In this document: positions 58,655 to 64,000 of the stretch, in pieces
How positions within the stretch are numbered: the first letter of the stretch is position 1
Layout: every line of letters begins with the position of its first letter
NCBI GenBank assembly: GCA_964016985.1
Contig: OZ024824.1
Span: forward strand, 46,979,168 to 47,043,167
DNA length: 64,000 nucleotides
Origin: Anodontia alba
Taxonomy: Eukaryota; Mollusca; Bivalvia; Lucinida; Lucinidae
Reading direction: 5' to 3'
The notes under the pieces: model-generated
Told to the model about the DNA's origin: nothing
Database searches by the model: none
What the model saw: the letters and a program-made list of their open reading frames with translations, nothing else
Position numbers and translations under genes: made by a program

Positions 58655-61564
58655 CTACACATCCATAGCTGATTGCTGTTGGCCCCCCACCACTTTTTGG
58701 GCCACTACAATGGGGCCCAAACTTTGGAGATTCTGTGCTTGTTGAGACATGTCTCTGAGATAGAATTTGGCAAAAGTTGATGAACTATTCCAAACCGCTG
58801 CTTGAAGTATATCATTGAGAGGAACTTTGTCGAAGAAAGCCCAAGAAGAGGAAAGAGCTCTAACTTCATGAGCTTTGATTTTAAGGAAAGAGATATCTCG
58901 TTTAGTGAGTTTCCTATAGGCAAGTTTAACAGTGTAAGATATCCATCTCGAGATAGTATCTTTAGAGATATCCATATTGCCTTTAATAGGAAGAAAAAGT
59001 CTAGTTCTATTTTGGCGATAAGAGCTAGTCATTTTGAGATAGAATTTCAGAGCCCTAACGGGGCAAAGAAGTCTGTCAGTATGTTCCCATTTACATATTC
59101 GAGCAAGACTAGGAACAACAATAGGATCTGGTTTAACAGAAGGAAGCTGGTTTTTTGCTAAAAAACCAGATTTAAGAATCAAGGAAACTGAACCATCAGA
59201 TTGATTAAATCTTAAATGTTGTGAATCCATAGCTAGAGCATGTATTTCACTACACCTTTTAGCAGTGGCAAGAGCTAAGAGAAAGGCTGTCTTAATAGTA
59301 ACGTGAAATTTAGAAGCCTTATCAAGAGGTTCAAAAGGTGGTTTTTGTAGACATACTAAAACCCATGATAAGTCCCATTTAGGTGTAAGAGATCTTTGTA
59401 CTGGTCGTTGAAGTTCAAAGGATCTGATAAGTTCAGATAAAACTGGATTAGATCCGATTCTATTACCAGTTTTGAATTTTAAAGTGTTAGAGATCATAGA
59501 TCTATAACCTTTAATAGTACTAATCTGACATTTCTTTTCCGAAAAAAGAAAGATTAAGAAATCGGCTATAACTGTAATAGGGGCCGAGATCGGATTAACC
59601 TTTTTTGTATGACACCAATTAGAGAAGATGGTCCATTTTGCATCGTAGACTTTTTGTGTAGATGCTCTTCTTGATCTGGAGACAAAATCTGCAACGTTTT
59701 GTGAAAATTTCTTATCTCTGATTGATTGTTTGATAACTCCCAAGCGTGAAGGTCGAGAATTGGGAGGTTTTGATGTACAAATCTTCCTTTGGATTGAGTC
59801 AGTAGTCTTGGAATTAGTGGCAGACGAATCGGAGCTGACACTAATAGAAGAAGAAGTTCTGAGAACCACTGTTGCTGTGGCCAGAACGGAGCTATGAGAA
59901 CTATTCTGCTCTGATGTCGGATTTTCTCTAGAACAGCAGGTATCAGAATAAAAGGAGGAAAAACATATGCATGAAGATGATTCCAGTCCATGGACAGGGC
60001 ATCTATCGCTAGTGCTTTGTAGTCTTGTACTGGAGAGACATATAATGGGAGTCTGTGGTTGAATCTTGTCGCAAACAGATCCACATTTGGGAAGTTGAGC
60101 ATCTGGAATACTGAATTCGCAACTGTTTGATCCAGAGCCCATTCTGTCTTGATAGGTTTGTCTAGTCTTGAGAGGCGGTCTGCAAGAATGTTGAATTTGC
60201 CTGGGATGTGACGTACTCTGATAACTATGTCTTGTTCCAGGCACCAATTGAGTATTTTCCAAACTTCTACGCAAAGATTGGGGGAATGAGTGCCACCCTG
60301 TTTGTTGATATATGAGACCACCGTTGTGTTGTCTGTGCATATCATGATGCAAGAATGGTGAATAAATGTTTTGGCTTGTTTCAGTGCTAATCGTATGGCC
60401 ATCATTTCTAACATATTGATATGGAGCTGGGATTGGTTTTCTGTCCAGCGACCATGAAAGGACAGTGTTGTCGGCTCTAAATGAGCTCCCCATCCGTAAT
60501 GACTGGCATCCGTATAAAGGAAGAATTTGGGGTCTGGAGGATGGATTGAAGTCCCTGTCTCGAATCGAATGGGGTTTATCCACCATTGTAAGTGAGATCG
60601 AATCATGCCGTTTATCGAGATCGGGTGATCGAGAGGAAGAATATGAGGTTTCCAGACTGACAGCAGGCACATCTGAAGAGGACGTAAGTGCAGTCTGCCC
60701 AGGAGAACAAGGTCTGCTGCAGCACTGAGTTTGCCCAAAAGAGAAAGGAAAGTTCGTGCAGATACATGTTTTGCTGACATTATTTTCTTGATTGTTAGAA
60801 TTAGGTTCTGTACACGATCCGCTGGAACCCTGACTAAATTTTGTTGCGTCAGAAATTCCATACCTATGAAGGTGAATTTCTGAGCAGGAAAGAGGTCTGA
60901 CTTCTTGAGATTTGGCAGAAAACCTAGGCTTTGAATAGTTTGAATGCAAATCTTTGTCTGAGTAATCAGACAGTTGTGAATCAGATTTTTTATCAGCCAA
61001 TCGTCTAGGTATGGAAAAACTGATATGGCACGTTGGCGTAGAAAAGCTGCAATAACGTCCATCAGTTTCGAGAAAATTAACGGACTTAGGGACATTCCGA
61101 ACGGTAGGGCCGAAAAGTGATATACTTGATCTTCGTGTACGAAACGAAGATACTTCCTGGATTGACGATGTATCGGCACATGTAGATATGCATCTGTTAA
61201 ATCTATGGAGACAGCCCAATCGTTGAGTCTCATCGCTTGTCTTACCGATTTGACTGTCTCCATTTTGAATGCTTGTTTCTCTATGTAACGGTTTAATAAA
61301 GACAGGTCTAATATTAAACGAAACTTTCCGTTCTTTTTTGGCACAAGGAATATCCGGGAATAAAAGCCGGGAGTTTCCGGATTCTGTACCCTTTCCACTG
61401 CCCGTTTGTTGAGAAGATTTTCGATCTCTTCTCTGAGAAACGGGGAGGAGGATTGACTCATTCTGATCGGAACAGATGACAAAGGAGGAATTTTGATGAA
61501 TGGTATCCTGAATCTGTTTCGTACGATAGAGAGGACCCATTTGTTGTCTGTTATTTCCTCCCAT
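58655..61564 (-). CDS. Tyrosine recombinase of DIRS E
   Basis: The recognisable enzyme is the C-terminal third, residues about 615-940 of the open frame (roughly 59,720-58,745). A core-binding helical part starts at NVADFVSRSRRASTQKVYDA. The catalytic part has Arg770 in ATAKRCSEIHAL, His899 and Arg902 in KAHEVRALSSSW, Trp925, and the nucleophile Tyr935 in FAKFYLRDM: a complete R-H-R-Y set. It would join the circular DNA intermediate to the genome. The frame stays open for another 1.8 kb upstream across the reverse transcriptase gene in a different phase; that part shows no domain and is unlikely to be translated as written. The true start is unknown; overlap of the two genes at 59,566-59,720 at least is typical of DIRS1-like elements. 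Confidence 0.9.
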   Translation of the reverse strand: MGGNNRQQMGPLYRTKQIQDTIHQNSSFVICSDQNESILLPVSQRRDRKSSQQTGSGKGTESGNSRLLFPDIPCAKKERKVSFNIRPVFIKPLHRETSIQNGDSQIGKTSDETQRLGCLHRFNRCISTCADTSSIQEVSSFRTRRSSISLFGPTVRNVPKSVNFLETDGRYCSFSTPTCHISFSIPRRLADKKSDSQLSDYSDKDLHSNYSKPRFSAKSQEVRPLSCSEIHLHRYGISDATKFSQGSSGSCTEPNSNNQENNVSKTCICTNFPFSFGQTQCCSRPCSPGQTALTSSSDVPAVSLETSYSSSRSPDLDKRHDSISLTMVDKPHSIRDRDFNPSSRPQILPLYGCQSLRMGSSFRADNTVLSWSLDRKPIPAPYQYVRNDGHTISTETSQNIYSPFLHHDMHRQHNGGLIYQQTGWHSFPQSLRRSLENTQLVPGTRHSYQSTSHPRQIQHSCRPPLKTRQTYQDRMGSGSNSCEFSIPDAQLPKCGSVCDKIQPQTPIICLSSTRLQSTSDRCPVHGLESSSCICFSSFYSDTCCSRENPTSEQNSSHSSVLATATVVLRTSSSISVSSDSSATNSKTTDSIQRKICTSKPPNSRPSRLGVIKQSIRDKKFSQNVADFVSRSRRASTQKVYDAKWTIFSNWCHTKKVNPISAPITVIADFLIFLFSEKKCQISTIKGYRSMISNTLKFKTGNRIGSNPVLSELIRSFELQRPVQRSLTPKWDLSWVLVCLQKPPFEPLDKASKFHVTIKTAFLLALATAKRCSEIHALAMDSQHLRFNQSDGSVSLILKSGFLAKNQLPSVKPDPIVVPSLARICKWEHTDRLLCPVRALKFYLKMTSSYRQNRTRLFLPIKGNMDISKDTISRWISYTVKLAYRKLTKRDISFLKIKAHEVRALSSSWAFFDKVPLNDILQAAVWNSSSTFAKFYLRDMSQQAQNLQSLGPIVVAQKVVGGQQQSAMDV

Positions 61565-61596
61565 TTTTCCGCAAAATGGGCCAATCGTCCTCCCAC
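59566..61596 (-). CDS. Reverse transcriptase-RNase H polyprotein of DIRS E
   Basis: 676 codons without a break. Reverse transcriptase: VSIDLTDAYLHVPI with the first Asp at 132, FGMSLSP at 167-172, and YLDDW with Asp198 and Asp199. RNase H: Asp363 in YTDASHYGWG, Glu397 in LEMMAI, Asp422 in CTDNTTVV and Asp473 in ILADRLSR complete the DEDD set. Residues about 500-580 (VDLFATRFNHRLPLYVSP, FPPFILIP, APFWPQQQWF) match the region after RNase H that is annotated as a DAM/methyltransferase-like domain in DIRS elements. The frame has no ATG at its start: the reading continues upstream as DIPVGGRLAHF and overlaps the last 100 or more bases of ORF1. It is therefore probably reached by frameshifting or reinitiation. 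It converts element RNA to DNA in the cell. Confidence 0.93.
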   Translation of the reverse strand: MGGRLAHFAEKWEEITDNKWVLSIVRNRFRIPFIKIPPLSSVPIRMSQSSSPFLREEIENLLNKRAVERVQNPETPGFYSRIFLVPKKNGKFRLILDLSLLNRYIEKQAFKMETVKSVRQAMRLNDWAVSIDLTDAYLHVPIHRQSRKYLRFVHEDQVYHFSALPFGMSLSPLIFSKLMDVIAAFLRQRAISVFPYLDDWLIKNLIHNCLITQTKICIQTIQSLGFLPNLKKSDLFPAQKFTFIGMEFLTQQNLVRVPADRVQNLILTIKKIMSAKHVSARTFLSLLGKLSAAADLVLLGRLHLRPLQMCLLSVWKPHILPLDHPISINGMIRSHLQWWINPIRFETGTSIHPPDPKFFLYTDASHYGWGAHLEPTTLSFHGRWTENQSQLHINMLEMMAIRLALKQAKTFIHHSCIMICTDNTTVVSYINKQGGTHSPNLCVEVWKILNWCLEQDIVIRVRHIPGKFNILADRLSRLDKPIKTEWALDQTVANSVFQMLNFPNVDLFATRFNHRLPLYVSPVQDYKALAIDALSMDWNHLHAYVFPPFILIPAVLEKIRHQSRIVLIAPFWPQQQWFSELLLLLVSAPIRLPLIPRLLTQSKGRFVHQNLPILDLHAWELSNNQSEIRNFHKTLQILSPDQEEHLHKKSTMQNGPSSLIGVIQKRLIRSRPLLQL

Positions 61597-61642
61597 TGGA
61601 ATGTCCGCGAGCGGAAGAGCAGGCAGTGGAAAGGGCGGGCCT

Positions 61643-62803
61643 TCATAATCTTGCGGAGGAAGAGGCAGGTTTAGAGGAGGGGAACTGACGGATGTTACCA
61701 GTCCTCTTGATATTATCTTTCTTAATGTGAGAAGATGAGCTTTGAGGAATATTTTTGGACCTATACGACTGCGTAGGTTTAGGTCTGGATGTTGTTTGTT
61801 TAGCAGGATATTTAGGTATCTTGAAAGCTCTGCTCTGCGAAGGAGGCTTATAAGAATGAGATTGTGACTGAATGGATGTAGAAGCTAGAAACCTTTGCTG
61901 TTGAGCTTCGAAGTTTGATTTAGCTATTTCTTTTATCCTGCCGTCAAATAAGGATTTTGAGTTAATAGGAGCGTTCCTTAACTCGTATGTGGAATTGTCG
62001 AGTAGTAGTTTAGACGAAGCTAGGGCTGCGTCCCTCCTAGCTTGGAATAATTCAGTAGTTAAAAGTGTAGACATGGCAGTAGCATGTTTAATCGATTTGG
62101 CTACGGCCTCCAGAAGTCTGGAAAGGGCCGCAACCGACATCGATTCCTGTTGTAATGAAAGGAAGGCAGCTGAAGAAAATAGATCAGCATGAGAATTAAT
62201 AGCGACTAGTTTTCTAGCCTTCCTTTCCCATGCTTCTAGATTCTTGAGCGGAATAGAAGCTCTTCCTTTATTAGAAATGTCTAGGAGCGACGCATCCGCT
62301 TCTAATTGAGGGATATTATCAGTTGGCAAATATTGGTTTTGGCTCTTGTAGAATTTAGTCGGAGCAAGAGCCGAAACCAAGCTTTGCGGACAAATCCAAT
62401 CTCTTGAACATTTGTCCGATTCTAGTCTATTTTGAATATATTTTGTTGTATTTTGTACTAATTTGGATTGTGGGAGGACAAGTAATGGAGTGGAACGAGA
62501 CTCCATTAATTGTTCGATCCCAGAGAGAGGTTTTAATGGAGCTTGATCCTGCTGAGTTTTGGGGCATAACTCAGGAGGAAGAAGCCGGAAGACCTCGTTA
62601 ATCGCACGATCAAATGACCAGACTTCGGATTCAGTTTCCGAATCTGACTCCTTATTCTGTTGAGTGAGATTCGGCTGAATCTGATCGTAATTAATAGGTT
62701 GATTTGTGATTTGACTAAAATTAGACTCCTCAGGTTGTATTGGGAGTTGGCGTTTGAACAACCTGGGGAGATTTATGAGCCCTTGTATATCTACCAATGT
62801 CAA
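61643..62803 (-). CDS. Gag-like ORF1 of DIRS E, C-terminal part
   Basis: 386 codons: an acidic segment, then predicted helical sequence (WERKARKLVAINSHADLFSS, LSRLLEAVAKSIKHATAMST, ELFQARRDAALASSKLLL) and a basic, serine-rich C-terminus. DIRS ORF1 proteins are poorly conserved in sequence; the role as capsid or RNA-binding protein is inferred from position. It overlaps the N-terminal part (62,730-62,803) in another frame, so either one base has been lost or gained, or a programmed shift occurs there. It ends SSSARL-stop inside the start of the reverse transcriptase frame. Confidence 0.75.
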   Translation of the reverse strand: MTLVDIQGLINLPRLFKRQLPIQPEESNFSQITNQPINYDQIQPNLTQQNKESDSETESEVWSFDRAINEVFRLLPPELCPKTQQDQAPLKPLSGIEQLMESRSTPLLVLPQSKLVQNTTKYIQNRLESDKCSRDWICPQSLVSALAPTKFYKSQNQYLPTDNIPQLEADASLLDISNKGRASIPLKNLEAWERKARKLVAINSHADLFSSAAFLSLQQESMSVAALSRLLEAVAKSIKHATAMSTLLTTELFQARRDAALASSKLLLDNSTYELRNAPINSKSLFDGRIKEIAKSNFEAQQQRFLASTSIQSQSHSYKPPSQSRAFKIPKYPAKQTTSRPKPTQSYRSKNIPQSSSSHIKKDNIKRTGNIRQFPSSKPASSSARL

Positions 62804-63824
62804 GTTGAGATTGGGAGGAATTTGATGAAGAAGAAGGCGTCATCGATCGTCTTCTTCTCTTTTTATGAGAGTGCTTAGATCTCTTTGAATTTTTCTTTCG
62901 CCGAGAAGAACTCAAAGAGTCTGATCTGGAAGTAGAGCTAGAAGAAGAGGACGATCGATGTCTTCTTCTCTTTTTAGATTTATGCTCTCTTTTAGACTGA
63001 TCCTTCCTTGAAGGTCTGGAGATAGATAAATCATTTGAATTTGGAGGCTCAATCATTACACTCGGATCTGAGACCTGCGAAAAATCAGGTTCAAGTGGAA
63101 TAATCTGTCTAGAGGAAGAAGCTGGATTAGGAAGTTCTAGTCTATTAGAACGTTCGTAACCAGGAATAAAGACATTGGATAGTCTGTGGACACTACCCTG
63201 TGAAATATGGCTACTTATGGACGGAGCGTAGCTTTGTACAGGCACATTTATAGGAATATAACCAGGCGGAATTTGTGTTTGTAGGTCATACGGGAATGAC
63301 TGTAAACCCATGCCTGGTTGACTGGAGCCTAGTTGACTGGTGCCTGGTTGACTGGTGACTGGTTGACTGGTGACTGGTTGACTGGTGACTGGATGAACGG
63401 AGATAAGTTGCCCAGTGACTGGTTGACTGGTGACTGGTTGACTGGTGACTGGTTGACTGGTGACTGGTGGGCTTAGTGCCCGGTCCGCCAGGCTGCCACC
63501 TTGATGGGTCCTGCCCCGAGCAGTAAAGCTATGAGGGGCGGTGCTCCCATCAACTGTCCCGTTGTCAGACATGTCTGACTGGGACTTCTTGGATTTCTTT
63601 GATTTCTTCTGTTTTCTCTTCTGCGTCATAACTGATTTTCTAGTAGCATGAAGGCGTCTTCTTTCTGCTAGGTTCCAAACTTTTTCTGTCCAGGAACTAC
63701 AAATATAACACGGAGAGATACGTGTGCAAGAATTACAAGTTAGACAAGATAAATGTGTATCCCATTTAGCTTTTAAATGGCCACAGTTGCCGCGGGCGAA
63801 ATGCATCGACTGACGGGGAAACAA
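62730..63824 (-). CDS. Gag-like ORF1 of DIRS E, N-terminal part
   Basis: 364 codons from a plausible ATG at 63,824. A cysteine-rich N-terminus has Cys14, His16, His24, Cys27, Cys30, Cys33, Cys39 and Cys42 (CLTCNSCTRISPCYIC), which looks like a zinc-binding module. Then a lysine-rich stretch (QKRKQKKSKKSKKSQ), a PVTSQ pentapeptide array (residues about 120-170) and an Arg/Ser/Lys-rich tail (KKRRRHRSSSSSSSTSRSD) resembling an RS domain. The reading should continue in the 61,643-62,803 frame. The combined protein would be about 740 residues. Function inferred only from place and composition. Confidence 0.75.
   Translation of the reverse strand: MFPRQSMHFARGNCGHLKAKWDTHLSCLTCNSCTRISPCYICSSWTEKVWNLAERRRLHATRKSVMTQKRKQKKSKKSKKSQSDMSDNGTVDGSTAPHSFTARGRTHQGGSLADRALSPPVTSQPVTSQPVTSQPVTGQLISVHPVTSQPVTSQPVTSQPGTSQLGSSQPGMGLQSFPYDLQTQIPPGYIPINVPVQSYAPSISSHISQGSVHRLSNVFIPGYERSNRLELPNPASSSRQIIPLEPDFSQVSDPSVMIEPPNSNDLSISRPSRKDQSKREHKSKKRRRHRSSSSSSSTSRSDSLSSSRRKKNSKRSKHSHKKRRRRSMTPSSSSNSSQSQLDIGRYTRAHKSPQVVQTPTPNTT
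63310..63470 (-). repeat. In-frame 15-bp minisatellite encoding PVTSQ repeats
   Basis: About ten GACTGGTTGACTGGT-type units in ORF1, all in frame. Corresponding arrays exist in DIRS B (20,497-20,640) and C (53,790-54,140), so the array is an ancestral feature of this DIRS family with variable copy number. Confidence 0.9.
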
Positions 63825-64000
63825 AGGAAGAAATTTAACATTGAGAAAACAAGAAATCTAAGATCGATATTTCGAAAATAAGTACATAGATAGTAGAAGG
63901 AGTGAATATAGAACCAGAGAAAGTCAAGGATATAAAAAGTTTAACCGTGTAGAATAATTTTAATCCATTTTTTCTAACACAGAATAATAATCCTTGAACA

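Larger units (their letters stand above)
58051..64000 (-). mobile_element. DIRS-type retrotransposon E, nearly intact
   Basis: Minus-strand order: gag-like ORF1 (in two frames), reverse transcriptase-RNase H, then tyrosine recombinase overlapping it, followed by the 3' terminal repeat and internal complementary region (58,318-58,414). This is the DIRS1 layout, in which a tyrosine recombinase replaces an integrase and a circular intermediate inserts without target duplication. The 5' terminal repeat lies just past the window: sequence up to 64,000 matches copy B up to about 21,135, roughly 200 bp before its end. Inserted in DIRS D. All catalytic motifs are present, so this is the likeliest recently active copy here. 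Confidence 0.93.

Noticed and set aside
58802..59161. Plus-strand frame of 119 codons
   Set aside because: Shadow of the recombinase gene on the opposite strand.

Overview
This is animal (eukaryotic) nuclear DNA, AT-rich and dominated by mobile elements. It most likely comes from a bivalve mollusc. That is inferred from the style of the repeats (tRNA-derived SINEs ending in CAAACAAA-like tails, tandem-repeat Helitron-like elements, DIRS retrotransposons) and not from a species match. No bacterial-type operons, CRISPR arrays, rRNA genes or free tRNA genes are visible.

Host gene. One spliced gene can be reconstructed on the minus strand from four exons: 48318-48108, 34175-34007, 22980-22833 and 4668-about 4459. 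Phases match at all three junctions, and the last three exons together read as one Tudor domain with flanking extended-Tudor sequence. The introns are about 14, 11 and 18 kb. More exons must lie outside the window. Tudor proteins of this type usually act in the piRNA/germ-granule pathway that silences transposons, yet these introns are packed with transposons.

Layout. 1-5.3 kb: end of a Helitron-like element, a broken hAT-like transposase, a long palindrome and Tudor exon 4. 5.3-22.4 kb: a Helitron-like element hosting two tandem, decayed DIRS retrotransposons (A and B) and a 333-bp solo terminus. Copy A carries a piggyBac fragment and copy B carries two Helitron-like insertions; each copy supplies the empty site for the other's insertions. 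22.4-34 kb: mariner relics (one interrupted by a younger mariner), TTAA-flanked MITEs, Tudor exons, and tandem-repeat elements T1 and T2. 34-48 kb: two tRNA-derived SINE families and elements H4, H3, T3 and H5 with long internal arrays. 48-64 kb: DIRS C inside Helitron-like H6, then truncated DIRS D, into which the nearly intact DIRS E is inserted (gag, RT-RNase H, tyrosine recombinase; its far end lies just past 64000).

Main points of interest. (1) Helitron-like elements here share A|T insertion, a 5' TTAtg(t)CCCCC or TTAGCTCACC start, and a 3' hairpin followed by CTAG or CTTG. (2) Their internal tandem repeats centre on recognisable transcription-factor motifs, a different one per family (YY1-like, RFX X-box, ERR/FTZ-F1-like, ROR/E75-like, MAF-like). 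(3) Nearly every orientable element lies on the minus strand, the sense strand of the Tudor gene.
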